Source of the DNA: Prevotella sp.
GTDB lineage: Bacteria > Bacteroidota > Bacteroidia > Bacteroidales > Bacteroidaceae
Assembly: GCA_017474515.1 (NCBI GenBank)
Contig: JAFVHN010000053.1
Coordinates: 1-64,000, forward strand
Direction: 5' to 3'
DNA: 64,000 nt
The stretch's first letter is position 1. Each line of letters begins with the position of its first letter. This document shows, piece after piece, positions 40,933 through 50,766 of this stretch. Both the position numbers and the translations under genes were made by a program. The notes under the pieces are model-generated. The model searched no databases. It was not told the origin of the DNA and was given only the letters and a program-made list of their open reading frames with translations.

Positions 40933-42792
40933 ATGCGACATTGCCGATTTTCACTTGTCCTTATTGCCTTGTTGACATGTTGCGCGGCCTTTTCGCGCCC
41001 TGCCAAGTCGCCCAACGGCAAGCTGACCCTTGAATGTCAAGACAACCATTACGTGCTCCGTTTTGAGGGCCACGACATGCTCACCCTGAAGGCCGGTTAC
41101 GACCAGCCCATCTGCGAGCCCATTGCCATGAAACCGCAACGCATTGCCTGCGACTACGAGATGCTCTCGGGCAAGAAACGCCGCTGCACGAACCGCGCCA
41201 ACGAATACACGGTGAAGGGCACCGGCGGGTGGCAGATGGTGGTGCGCCTGTATGACGACGGCCTGGCCTTCCGCTATGAACTGACGGGCGACGCACAGGC
41301 CGACAAGCACACCGAGCTCACCGCCTACCACATCGGCGAGGGCACACGGCGATGGATGCAGCAATGGTGCGACAGCTACGAGGAGTTTTTCCCCCTGAGC
41401 ACCACGGGGAAGATGAAGCCCGTGCACAGGTACGGACGGCAATTCATGTCGCCCGAGGGCTGGAACACGCGATGGGGATACCCGGCGCTCTTGGAGCCCT
41501 CCGACGGCCTGTTTGCCCTCATCACCGAGGCCAACATTGAGCGGGGGCACAGCGCGTCGAGCCTTTGGAACGAGGCCGACACGGAGACATTCTGCGTGGT
41601 GCCCGACGAAAGCGATGCCCCGCAATCGGGGTGGCGCTCACCATGGCGCGTGGTCATTTGCGGACGGCTGTCCGACGTGGTGCAGTCCACTCTGGTCACC
41701 GACGTGAGCGACCCCTGCCGCCTTGCCGACACCAGCTGGATTAAGCCCGGCGTGGTGTCGTGGATTTACTGGGCCTACAACCACGGCAGCAACGACCTCG
41801 ACATCATCAGGAAATACACCGACATGGCCGTAAGCCTCCATCTGCCCTACATGCTCATTGATGCCGAATGGGACCAGATGAAAGACGGCCACAGCGTTGA
41901 GGAGGCCCTCGCCGATGCCCGCCGCAAGGGAGTGAAGCCGCTGATATGGTACAACTCGAGCGTGGGATGGGTGGACGGTGCCCCCACGCCCAAATACCGC
42001 CTGAACAAGGCCGAGGACCGCGAACGCGAATTTGCATGGTGCGAGCGGATGGGCGTGGCCGGCGTGAAGATAGACTTCTTCTCCGGCGACACGCAGATGA
42101 ACATGGACTACTGCATCGACCTGCTGGAGAGCGCCGCCCGCCACCACCTGCTGGTGAACTTCCACGGTGCCACCGTTCCGCGCGGTTGGCAGCGCACATG
42201 GCCCAACCTGCTCTCCACCGAGGGCGTCTATGGTGCTGAATGGTACAACAACGTGCCCACGTTCACCAAGCGTGCCGCCGCGCACAATGCCACCCTGCCT
42301 TTCACGCGCAACGTCATCGGACCGATGGACTATACGCCCTGCACGTTCAGCGACTCTCAACATCCGCACATCACCACGGCCGCCCACGAGCTGGCGCTGA
42401 CCATCCTCTTTGAAAGCGGCCTGCAGCACCTTGCCGACAAGCCCGAGAGTTATATGGCGCAACCCCTGGCGGTGAGGGATTTCCTCAGCAAGTTGCCCAA
42501 TGTGTGGGACGAAACGCTACTGCTCGACGGCTATCCCGGCGACCATGTGGTGATGGCGCGCCGATGCGGCAACACGTGGTTCGTGGCTGGCATCAACGGC
42601 ACCGACGAAGTGAAGACGCTCGCGTTCCGGCTGCCCAAGGGCGTGAAAGGCTCCGGCTGCACGCTCTTTGCCGACCACCCGCAGGCATCGGAAAAGAAAG
42701 CCACCACCGACCAATGGGCCATCAGCAACCCCGGGAAAGCGCCCACGGAGGTGGTATGCCAGCCGCGGGGCGGATTTGTTATAAAGTTTTAA
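40933..42792 (+). CDS. GH97 family glycosidase, retaining type (alpha-galactosidase-like)
   Basis: 619 residues from the ATG at 40933 (MRHCRFSLVLIALLTCCAAF); the frame extends upstream into the promoter. The N-terminal beta-sandwich (PNGKLTLECQDNHYVLRFEG...) and catalytic barrel (DTSWIKPGVVSWIYWAYNHG; LPYMLIDAEWD) are typical of GH97. Asp381 in GVKIDFF is the position of the nucleophile in retaining GH97 alpha-galactosidases, whereas inverting SusB-type glucosidases use glutamates. Alpha-galactosidase or beta-arabinopyranosidase activity on xylan side chains is therefore more likely; this is inference. LLTCC may be a lipobox. First gene of a three-gene operon, 59 bp before the GH31 gene. Confidence 0.88.
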   Translation: MRHCRFSLVLIALLTCCAAFSRPAKSPNGKLTLECQDNHYVLRFEGHDMLTLKAGYDQPICEPIAMKPQRIACDYEMLSGKKRRCTNRANEYTVKGTGGWQMVVRLYDDGLAFRYELTGDAQADKHTELTAYHIGEGTRRWMQQWCDSYEEFFPLSTTGKMKPVHRYGRQFMSPEGWNTRWGYPALLEPSDGLFALITEANIERGHSASSLWNEADTETFCVVPDESDAPQSGWRSPWRVVICGRLSDVVQSTLVTDVSDPCRLADTSWIKPGVVSWIYWAYNHGSNDLDIIRKYTDMAVSLHLPYMLIDAEWDQMKDGHSVEEALADARRKGVKPLIWYNSSVGWVDGAPTPKYRLNKAEDREREFAWCERMGVAGVKIDFFSGDTQMNMDYCIDLLESAARHHLLVNFHGATVPRGWQRTWPNLLSTEGVYGAEWYNNVPTFTKRAAAHNATLPFTRNVIGPMDYTPCTFSDSQHPHITTAAHELALTILFESGLQHLADKPESYMAQPLAVRDFLSKLPNVWDETLLLDGYPGDHVVMARRCGNTWFVAGINGTDEVKTLAFRLPKGVKGSGCTLFADHPQASEKKATTDQWAISNPGKAPTEVVCQPRGGFVIKF

Positions 42793-42851
42793 ACGTTGAG
42801 GGGTCTGGTCGTTTCGGCCTCCCAAAATCCTAATAACTACCTCATTTTTCC

Positions 42852-45239
42852 ATGAAACGCTTATCAACTATTTCTTTCGTCTTGCTCTTCTCAGTAGCAA
42901 GCACGATGGCACAGAAAGTGACCATTGAGTTTTTCACCCCCGGCATTGTACACATTGTGAAAACGCCCGAGGGCAGCAACGGCAACGGTGCGAGCCTCGT
43001 GGTGACGGCAAAGAAGGAAGACGTATCGCTGACCCGCCGCAACGGTGAAGTGAGCAGCGGCATGCTCACCGTGCGCACCAATGCCAAGACGGGTGCACTG
43101 ACTTTTCTCAACAAAAAAGGGCAGGTGCTGCTACGCGAGAAAGACTGCCGTTTTGAACAGCGCCCCACCGGTGCCGACAAAGGAAAATGGCAGGCCACAC
43201 AGGTGTTCACCCTCGACAAGGATGAGGCCATCTACGGCCTGGGAACCATTCAAGACGGGCGCATGAACCGCCGCAACACGTCGAAACGGATGGAGCAGTC
43301 GAACCTTGAGGACTTCCAAAACGTATTGCAAAGCATCAAGGGCTGGGGGCTGTTTTGGGACAACTACTCCCCCACCCTCTTTAGCGACGGCGTACAGGGC
43401 ATGGCCTTCACCTCGGAAGTGGCCACCGCCATCGACTACTACTTCATGTACGGGGGAAGCGCCGACGGCGTGATTGCCCAGATGCGCCATCTCTCGGGCC
43501 AGGTGCCCATGTTCCCCCTGTGGACCTTTGGCTATTGGCAGTCGAAGGAACGCTACAAGAGCAGCCGCGAACTGCTCGACGTGGTGGACAAATACCGCGA
43601 GCTGCATGTGCCGCTCGACGGCATCATCCAGGACTGGCAGTATTGGGGCAGCAACTACTTGTGGAACGCCATGGACTTCCTTTCGGAGGACTTTGCCGAC
43701 GGCCGCCGAATGGTGGATGCCGCCCACCGAAAGAATGCCCATCTGATGATTTCCATCTGGGCAAGTTTCGGCCCGCAGACCAAAGCCTATCGCGAATTGA
43801 AAGCCAAGGATTTGCTCTTCGACTTCGACACCTGGCCCCAGAGCGGCCTCACCTTCTGGCCGCCGCGAAAAGATTATCCGTCGGGGGTGCGCGTGTATGA
43901 CGCCTTCAGCCAGGAAGCCCGCGACATTTATTGGAAGAACCTGAAAACACTTTTCGACTACGGCATCGATGCCTGGTGGATGGACTCCACCGACCCCGAC
44001 TTCTTCGACCCCACGGAGGCCGACTATGACCACAAGGCCGGGGCCGACGGCACTTGGCGGTCGCTACGCAATGCGTTTCCACTTTGTACCGTGGGCGGCG
44101 TCTATGACGCACAACGCAGGGAGAGCAACGACAAGCGCGTGTTTATAATGACACGGTCGGCATTTGCCGGACAACAACGCTACGGCAGCAATATGTGGAG
44201 CGGCGATGTGGCGTCGTCGTGGGACATGTTGCGCAAGCAAGTGCCCGCCGGACTGAGTTTCTCGCTGACCGGCAATCCAAATTTCAACACCGACATCGGC
44301 GGATTCTTCTGCAATTCCTATAACACGCGGGGCAGCGGTTCGGCACCGCGCAACCCGCAATTCCAGGAACTCTACGTCAGGTGGATGCAATACGGCCTGT
44401 TCTGCCCCGTCTTCCGAAGCCACGGTGCCGATGCTCCGCGCGAGATATGGCAATTCGGCAAAAAGGGAGAGCCCGTTTACGACGCCATCGAAAAAACCAT
44501 CCGCCTGCGCTATCGATTGATACCATATTTATATAGTACGGCATGGCAGGTGACGAGCAACAATGAAAGCTACCTCAGGCCATTGTTCAGCGACTTCGCC
44601 AACGACAAGCGCACATGGGACATGACCGACGAGTTCATGTTCGGCAGAAGCATCCTTGCCGCCCCCATCGTGGAGGCACAATACACCGACGAAGCCATTA
44701 TCAAGGAAGATGCCATGACGGGATGGGACAGGAAAAAAGGGAATGAAAACGGCGCCAAGCCACAAACCGACGTGGACTGGACGGCAACCGGCTCGGCCAC
44801 GAAATACCTGCCGGCCGGCGCGTCTTGGTACGATTTCTGGACGGGCAAGCAGCTGAAAGGCGGCCGCAATGTAGTGCTCACCACCACCCTCCATCAGGTT
44901 CCCATGTTCGTCAAGGCGGGCACCATCCTGCCATTGGCTCCCGAAATGGAGTTCGTGGGCGAAAAGTCGTGGCAGCAACTGGAAATTCGCCTCTTCCCCG
45001 GTGCCGACGCCTCCTTCACCCTCTACGAAGACGAGGGCGACAACTACAACTATGAAAAAAGCGTTTATTCCACCATCACCTTCCATTGGGACAATGCCCG
45101 CCACACGCTCACCATCGATGGGCGGCAGGGCTCTTTCCCCGGAATGCTCAACCAGCGCCAGTTCACCATCACCATGCCCGACGGCACCACGATGAAAACC
45201 GTTGATTACGACGGCACGCAACAGATTGTCAAACTATAA
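42852..45239 (+). CDS. GH31 family glycosidase, probably alpha-xylosidase
   Basis: 795 residues with a signal peptide ending STMAQ. GH31 blocks: IYGLGTIQDGRMNRRN, KGWGLFWDNYSPTLF, VPLDGIIQDWQYWG, the nucleophile Asp378 in WWMDSTDPDF, RSAFAGQQRYGSNMWSGD and NPNFNTDIGGFF, with the C-terminal LYEDEGDNYNYEKSVYSTI. GH31 includes alpha-glucosidases and alpha-xylosidases; the xylan context and the presence of similar GH31 enzymes in Bacteroides complex-xylan clusters favour alpha-xylosidase. Predicted periplasmic. It ends 13 bp before the GH95 start. Confidence 0.9.
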   Translation: MKRLSTISFVLLFSVASTMAQKVTIEFFTPGIVHIVKTPEGSNGNGASLVVTAKKEDVSLTRRNGEVSSGMLTVRTNAKTGALTFLNKKGQVLLREKDCRFEQRPTGADKGKWQATQVFTLDKDEAIYGLGTIQDGRMNRRNTSKRMEQSNLEDFQNVLQSIKGWGLFWDNYSPTLFSDGVQGMAFTSEVATAIDYYFMYGGSADGVIAQMRHLSGQVPMFPLWTFGYWQSKERYKSSRELLDVVDKYRELHVPLDGIIQDWQYWGSNYLWNAMDFLSEDFADGRRMVDAAHRKNAHLMISIWASFGPQTKAYRELKAKDLLFDFDTWPQSGLTFWPPRKDYPSGVRVYDAFSQEARDIYWKNLKTLFDYGIDAWWMDSTDPDFFDPTEADYDHKAGADGTWRSLRNAFPLCTVGGVYDAQRRESNDKRVFIMTRSAFAGQQRYGSNMWSGDVASSWDMLRKQVPAGLSFSLTGNPNFNTDIGGFFCNSYNTRGSGSAPRNPQFQELYVRWMQYGLFCPVFRSHGADAPREIWQFGKKGEPVYDAIEKTIRLRYRLIPYLYSTAWQVTSNNESYLRPLFSDFANDKRTWDMTDEFMFGRSILAAPIVEAQYTDEAIIKEDAMTGWDRKKGNENGAKPQTDVDWTATGSATKYLPAGASWYDFWTGKQLKGGRNVVLTTTLHQVPMFVKAGTILPLAPEMEFVGEKSWQQLEIRLFPGADASFTLYEDEGDNYNYEKSVYSTITFHWDNARHTLTIDGRQGSFPGMLNQRQFTITMPDGTTMKTVDYDGTQQIVKL

Positions 45240-45252
45240 TCACCCCATCATA

Positions 45253-47748
45253 ATGAAAAGAAAAACAATCGCAACGCTCTCCCTTTCAGCCATTTTGCTG
45301 TTTGTAGCCCTGTCATCGAGCGCACAGGACCACCGCCTGTGGTATTCGCGCCCTGCCAGCCACTGGCTGGAGGCCCTGCCATTGGGCAACTCGCACCTCG
45401 GAGCCATGGTGTATGGAGGCACCGACACCGAAACCATCCAGTTGAATGAAGAAACATTCTGGTCGGGCTCGCCCCATAACAACAACAGCCCCGATGCCCT
45501 TGCCCACCTGAAAGAAGTGCGGCAGCTCATTTTTGAAGGCAAGGAAAAAGCTGCCCACGACATCATCGAGAAAAACTTTTTCAAAGGTCCCCACGGCATG
45601 CGCTTCCTGCCCCTTGGCAACGTGAAGCTGCACTTCGGCCACCAGGCCGACAAAGGCAGCTACCGCCGTGAACTCAACCTGGCCGATGCCGTGAACACCA
45701 CGCGCTACAAAGTAGGCGGCGTGGACTACAAGCGCACCGCCATTGCCTCACAAGCCGACAATGCCGTCATCCTGAACCTGACGACGGGGAAGAAAGGTGC
45801 GTTGAGCTTCGATTTGTCGTTCGACAGCCCCATGCCCTCGAAAGTGCTGCCAATGGTCATCAATGCCCCGGGAAGCGGAAAGTCGCAGGCCATCAACCAG
45901 ATAGTGGCCACCGTGGACAATGTGGAGCAGGAAGGCATTGCCGCTGGACTGAAAGCCGAATGCCGCATGGAGGTGAAAACCGACGGACAAGTCAGCAGCA
46001 CGGGCGGGCAACTGCAAGTGAAAGAAGCCACCTACGCCACACTTTACATCGTGGCAGCCACCAATTTCGTCAACTATCACGACATCAGCGGCAATGCCAC
46101 CAGGAAGAACGACGATGTGCTGAAACGGCTGCGGGTAAACACCTTCGGCCATTTGCTCGACCGTCATGTGGAAAAATACAAGGAGCAGTATGAGAGAGTC
46201 ACCCTTTCTCTGCCCAAAAGCGACACCTCGGACCTGGAAACCGACAAACGCCTGGCGGCCTTTGCCGAGGGCAACGACCTCGACATGGTGTCGCTGATGA
46301 TGCAATACGGGCGCTACCTGCTCATCTCGTCGTCGCAGCCCGGCGGACAGCCCGCCAACCTGCAGGGCGTGTGGAACGACAAGGAAAACGCGCCCTGGGA
46401 CTCGAAATACACCATCAACATCAACACCGAGATGAACTACTGGCCGGCCCTCACCGGCAGCCTCATCGAAACGCAAGAGCCGCTGTTCTGCATGATAAAG
46501 GACCTCAGCGAAACGGGCACCATTACGGCACGCCAGATGTATGGCTGCCGGGGCTGGGTGGCCCACCACAATACCGACCTCTGGCGCATCACAGGGCCTG
46601 TTGACGGCACCACCTGGGGAATGTTCCCGACAGGCGGCGCCTGGCTCACCACGCATATCTGGCAAAACTACCTTTACACCGGCGACAAGGATTTTCTTAA
46701 GTCGTACTTCCCTGTCATGAAGGGTGCCGCCGACTTCCTGGCTGACTACATGCAGCCCCATCCGCAATACGGCTGGATGATGACCGTGCCCACGGTGTCG
46801 CCCGAGCATGGCCCGCAGGGCAAGGGAACCACCGTCACCGCCGGTTCCACCATGGACAACCAGATAGCCTTCGACGTGCTCAGCCAGACGCTGACAGCCG
46901 CCAAGGTGCTCGGCATCAGCGACCCCTCGCTGGAGAAGCTGGAAAACGTCCTGCAACAACTGCCGCCCATGCAGATAGGACGCTATGGCCAGCTGCAGGA
47001 ATGGCTCATCGATGCCGACGACCCGCACGATGAGCACCGCCACATCTCACACCTCTACGGCCTCTACCCCTCCAACCAGATTTCACCCTACAGCCACCCC
47101 GACCTGTTCACCGCCGCCGCCAACACGCTGAAACAGCGCGGCGACATGGCCACCGGCTGGAGCCTGGGCTGGAAAATCAACTTCTGGGCACGCATGCTCG
47201 ACGGCAACCACGCCTATAAAATCATTCAAAACATGCTGCACCCCCTGCCCAGCGACCGGCAGATGCGCGAATATCCCGACGGCCGCACCTATCCCAACCT
47301 CTTCGACGCCCACCCGCCATTCCAGATTGACGGCAACTTCGGTTGCAGCGCCGGCATCTGCGAAATGCTGCTGCAAAGCCACGACGGCGCCGTTCACCTG
47401 CTCCCCGCCCTGCCCGACGCATGGAGCACGGGCGAGGTGAAGGGGCTGCTGGCACGCGGCGGGTTTATCGTTGACATGAAATGGAACGGCGGACAACTGG
47501 AAAAAGCCACCATTACCACATCAAAACTCGGCGGCACCCTGCGCCTGCGCTCCTATGTGCCGCTGAAGGGCAAGGGGCTGAAAAAAGCCAGCGGGACATG
47601 CGACAATGCCCTGCTGGAGACGGCACTCATCAAGGAACCGCTGAGATCGAAAGAGCTCAAGCAACTCGAACTCATAGGCATCAAGAAGGTCTATGAATAC
47701 GATGTCAAGACCAAGGCCGGAGCCACTTATGTTTTCACCCGGAAATGA
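45253..47748 (+). CDS. GH95 family glycosidase (alpha-L-galactosidase or alpha-L-fucosidase)
   Basis: 831 residues from the ATG at 45253 (MKRKTIATLSLSAILLFVAL, signal peptide ending SSAQ); the frame is open 51 nt upstream within the GH31 gene. GH95 features are RPASHWLEALPLGNSHLGAM, QLNEETFWSGSP, QGVWNDKENAPWDSKYTINI, NTEMNYWPA, and SPEHGP, followed by HRHISHLYGLYPSNQI. Most characterised GH95 enzymes are alpha-L-fucosidases, but GH95 in Bacteroides ovatus complex-xylan clusters is an alpha-L-galactosidase acting on corn xylan, which fits this setting. Periplasmic by signal type. Third gene of its operon. Confidence 0.92.
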   Translation: MKRKTIATLSLSAILLFVALSSSAQDHRLWYSRPASHWLEALPLGNSHLGAMVYGGTDTETIQLNEETFWSGSPHNNNSPDALAHLKEVRQLIFEGKEKAAHDIIEKNFFKGPHGMRFLPLGNVKLHFGHQADKGSYRRELNLADAVNTTRYKVGGVDYKRTAIASQADNAVILNLTTGKKGALSFDLSFDSPMPSKVLPMVINAPGSGKSQAINQIVATVDNVEQEGIAAGLKAECRMEVKTDGQVSSTGGQLQVKEATYATLYIVAATNFVNYHDISGNATRKNDDVLKRLRVNTFGHLLDRHVEKYKEQYERVTLSLPKSDTSDLETDKRLAAFAEGNDLDMVSLMMQYGRYLLISSSQPGGQPANLQGVWNDKENAPWDSKYTININTEMNYWPALTGSLIETQEPLFCMIKDLSETGTITARQMYGCRGWVAHHNTDLWRITGPVDGTTWGMFPTGGAWLTTHIWQNYLYTGDKDFLKSYFPVMKGAADFLADYMQPHPQYGWMMTVPTVSPEHGPQGKGTTVTAGSTMDNQIAFDVLSQTLTAAKVLGISDPSLEKLENVLQQLPPMQIGRYGQLQEWLIDADDPHDEHRHISHLYGLYPSNQISPYSHPDLFTAAANTLKQRGDMATGWSLGWKINFWARMLDGNHAYKIIQNMLHPLPSDRQMREYPDGRTYPNLFDAHPPFQIDGNFGCSAGICEMLLQSHDGAVHLLPALPDAWSTGEVKGLLARGGFIVDMKWNGGQLEKATITTSKLGGTLRLRSYVPLKGKGLKKASGTCDNALLETALIKEPLRSKELKQLELIGIKKVYEYDVKTKAGATYVFTRK

Positions 47749-47753
47749 GAATA

Positions 47754-47957
47754 ATTGTAAAGATTTTTCATCATTTTTTTGCCCCTCCGGAAGTTTGACG
47801 GCAAATTTCGGGGAGAGAAACGCCAAATCTCTCCCCGAGAATTGGCAAATTTCTCCCCGAAAATTGCCGTCAAACCAAGCAACATTTACAATATATTGAT
47901 TATCAATAAGTTAGAAAAACAACCACGATTTTCCTGATTTTGTAAAGATTTTTTATC
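47754..47957 (-). repeat. 204-bp intergenic element, copy 5 (inverted orientation)
   Basis: Ends ATTGTAAAGATTTTTCAT (47754) and TTTTGTAAAGATTTTTTA (47938). The central inverted repeat spans 47793-47875; its arms read GTTTGACGGCAAATTTC and AAATTGCCGTCAAAC, so the pair that is C-G in copies 1, 2 and 4 is G-C here and still pairs. A TTGATTATCAATAAGTTA segment lies near 47897. It fills nearly all of the 253-bp gap between the GH95 gene and the GH43 gene. Confidence 0.88.
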
Positions 47958-48001
47958 ATTTCTATCCACCCGAAATTGCATCAACAACACCTTTCCAATA
48001 C

Positions 48002-50728
48002 ATGAAAAAAAACGTATTTTTAACCCTTTTCTGTGCAACGGCACTTAGTGCGGCGGCCCAGAATCCCTTTGTGCAGACCTGGTTTACCAGCGACCCCGCA
48101 CCCATGGTCCACGACGGCACCATGTATGTTTACACCGGCCACGACGAAGACAACGCCGACTTCTTCTGGATGCAGGAATGGCGCGTCTATTCCACCCAGG
48201 ACATGGTGAACTGGACCGACCACGGCTCGCCCCTCGCCCTCGAAAGTTTCCGCTGGGCCGACGACCGCGCGTGGGCCAGCCAGTGCGTGGAACGCGACGG
48301 CAAATTCTACTGGTACATCTGCGCCCACTCCAAATTGTCGGGCGGCATGGCCATTGGAGTGGCCGTGGGCGACTCGCCCACCGGGCCTTTCCGCGACGCC
48401 CTGGGGAAGCCGCTCTTTGAAAACGGCTCGTGGGACCACATCGACCCCACCGTGTTCATCGACGACGACCAGCAGGCATGGCTCATGTGGGGCAACCCAA
48501 GGGTCTATTACCTCAAGCTCAACCGCGACATGATTTCCTACGAAGGCGAAGTGGGACTGCTGCCCATGACCGAGGAAGCCTTCGGCTCGCCGTCGATGGA
48601 CAAGCGCGAGAAAGACAAAAAATACAAGGACAGCTACGTGGAAGGCCCGTGGCTCACCAAGCAAGGCAGCACCTACCAGCTGCTCTATGCCGCCGGCGGA
48701 GTGCCCGAGCACATCAGCTACAGCACGGCACCCGCCCCCGTGGGACCGTGGACCTACGCCGGGGAAATCATGCCCCTGTGCGACACCGGCTCCTTCACCA
48801 ACCACTGCGGCGTGGCCGACTTCAAAGGCCGCCACTACTTCTTCTACCACACCGGCAAGCTGCCCGGCGGCGGAGGCTTCGGGCGAAGCGTGGCCGTGGA
48901 GGAATTCAAGTACAACGCCGACGGCTCCTTCCCCACCATCATGCCGACCGAAAAAGGCGTGGAGCCCGTGGCCACCTTCAACCCCTTCCGCAAGGTGGAA
49001 GCCGAAACCATGGCTTTTTCAAGGGGGCTGAAAACGGAGCAAAACAGCCAGGTGGGCGTTTACGTCACCGACATCCACAACGGCGACTATATCAAGTTGC
49101 AGGCCGTGGAGTTCGGCAACCGTTGGCCCCGGACGTTCACCGCACGCGTGGCCAGCGGGCTGCGTGGCGGAGCCATCGAGGTGCGCACCGACAGCCTGCG
49201 CGGACCCCTGCTGGTGCGCCTCGACGTGCCGGCCACCGGCGGATGGGAGCAGTGGCGAACCATCGCCGCCGACCTGACGGCAAAGGCCGAGGGCACACGC
49301 GACCTCTACCTGGTGTTCACCGGCAGGAAGGGTCCCAAGCTCTTTAATTTCGACTGGTGGGAAATGCGCTCGCTCGAGCAATGCAACATGCCGCTGTTCC
49401 AGACCAAGTTCACCGCCGACCCGTCGCCGATTGTGGTGGGCGACACGCTCTTCCTCTACACCTCCCACGACTCGTCGCCCGAGGACATTGCCGACGAAAA
49501 CGAGAAGAGCTCAGCCGGATTCTTCATGTACGACTGGCTGCTGTGGAGCACCACCGACATGGTGAACTGGACCGAGCACGGCGCCGTGGCCTCGCTCAAG
49601 GAATTTCCGTGGAGAAGCCGCGACAACGGAGCCTGGGCCATCCAGACCGTTGAGCGCAACGGCAAATACTACCTCTATGCACCCCTGCATGGCCACGGCA
49701 TCGGCGTGCTCGTGGCCGACAGCCCCTACGGGCCGTTCACCGACCCGCTGGGAAAACCCCTTGTATGGCAGAAGGAGCACTGGGACGACATCGACCCCAC
49801 CGTGTTCATCGACGACGACGGACAGGCTTACATGTACTGGGGAAATCCCAACACCTATTATGCCCTGCTGAACGAAGACATGATTTCGCTGAAAGGCGAC
49901 ATCGTGAAACTCGACTACCACATCGACAACTATCAGGAAGGGCCGTGGTTCTATAAGCGAAACGGCCACTATTACCTGAGCTATGCCACCACCTGTTGTC
50001 CCGAGGCGCTCGGCTACGCCATGAGCGACAGCCCCACCGGGCCGTGGAAAAGCAAGGGATACATCATGAAACCCACGCAACGCGACCGCGGCAACCATCC
50101 CGGCATCGTGGATTACAAAGGCCATTCCTACGTCTTCGGCCAGAGCTACGACCTCATGCACCTGGAGACCTTCGTGCACCATGAGCGCCGCTCGGTAAAC
50201 GGAACCGAAATCACCTACAATGCCGACGGCACCATAAAGGAAGTGCCCTATTGGCTCGACCAAAACCCGATGGAGCAGCTGCAATGGCTCAATCCCTACC
50301 GGCGCGTGGAGGCAGAGACCATGGCGTGGGGATTCGGACTCAAGTCGGCAAAGATGGGCATTGCCAACACCGGAGTGATTGCCGACATGCCCGCCTCCAC
50401 CGGGCGCCGCAACATGTATGTTTACGACATCAACGACAATGAATACATCCGCCTGCGCGGGGTTGACTTCAACGCCGGCGGCAATAGCAAAGGCCCGAGG
50501 CAATTCATACTTTCGGCGGCTGCCACCGGCACCGTCACCGTGACGCTTAGACTCGGCAGCCCCGACGGGCCGGCCATTGCAACCGCCGTGGTGAAACCCA
50601 CGGGAAGCCTGGAGAAATACCGTACCTTCACGGCAAAGACGCAAAAGGCCACGGGCGTCAGCGACCTCTACCTCTGCTTCTCAAAAGTCAGCGGCGACGT
50701 GCGCCTCGACTACTGGCAAATGAAATAG
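48002..50728 (+). CDS. Tandem GH43-CBM6-GH43-CBM6 enzyme
   Basis: 908 residues. Signal peptide ending SAAAQ. Two similar halves follow. Half 1: GH43 propeller (about 20-330) with TSDPAPMVHD, HIDPTVFIDDD and YVEGPWLTKQG, then CBM6 (about 335-460; RKVEAETMAFSRGL). Half 2: GH43 (about 465-765) with TADPSPIVVGD, DIDPTVFIDDDGQAYMYWGN and YQEGPWFYKRNG, then CBM6 (about 770-908; RRVEAETMAWGFGLK, ending LDYWQMK). All three GH43 catalytic acids are present in both halves, so both may be active. Likely activities are alpha-L-arabinofuranosidase or beta-xylosidase. No clear TAnnTTTG promoter was found; it may be read from the GH97 operon or from within the preceding element. Confidence 0.9.
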   Translation: MKKNVFLTLFCATALSAAAQNPFVQTWFTSDPAPMVHDGTMYVYTGHDEDNADFFWMQEWRVYSTQDMVNWTDHGSPLALESFRWADDRAWASQCVERDGKFYWYICAHSKLSGGMAIGVAVGDSPTGPFRDALGKPLFENGSWDHIDPTVFIDDDQQAWLMWGNPRVYYLKLNRDMISYEGEVGLLPMTEEAFGSPSMDKREKDKKYKDSYVEGPWLTKQGSTYQLLYAAGGVPEHISYSTAPAPVGPWTYAGEIMPLCDTGSFTNHCGVADFKGRHYFFYHTGKLPGGGGFGRSVAVEEFKYNADGSFPTIMPTEKGVEPVATFNPFRKVEAETMAFSRGLKTEQNSQVGVYVTDIHNGDYIKLQAVEFGNRWPRTFTARVASGLRGGAIEVRTDSLRGPLLVRLDVPATGGWEQWRTIAADLTAKAEGTRDLYLVFTGRKGPKLFNFDWWEMRSLEQCNMPLFQTKFTADPSPIVVGDTLFLYTSHDSSPEDIADENEKSSAGFFMYDWLLWSTTDMVNWTEHGAVASLKEFPWRSRDNGAWAIQTVERNGKYYLYAPLHGHGIGVLVADSPYGPFTDPLGKPLVWQKEHWDDIDPTVFIDDDGQAYMYWGNPNTYYALLNEDMISLKGDIVKLDYHIDNYQEGPWFYKRNGHYYLSYATTCCPEALGYAMSDSPTGPWKSKGYIMKPTQRDRGNHPGIVDYKGHSYVFGQSYDLMHLETFVHHERRSVNGTEITYNADGTIKEVPYWLDQNPMEQLQWLNPYRRVEAETMAWGFGLKSAKMGIANTGVIADMPASTGRRNMYVYDINDNEYIRLRGVDFNAGGNSKGPRQFILSAAATGTVTVTLRLGSPDGPAIATAVVKPTGSLEKYRTFTAKTQKATGVSDLYLCFSKVSGDVRLDYWQMK

Positions 50729-50766
50729 ATTTCCCCAAAAATCCACCCTATCACCAATCACCCCAA

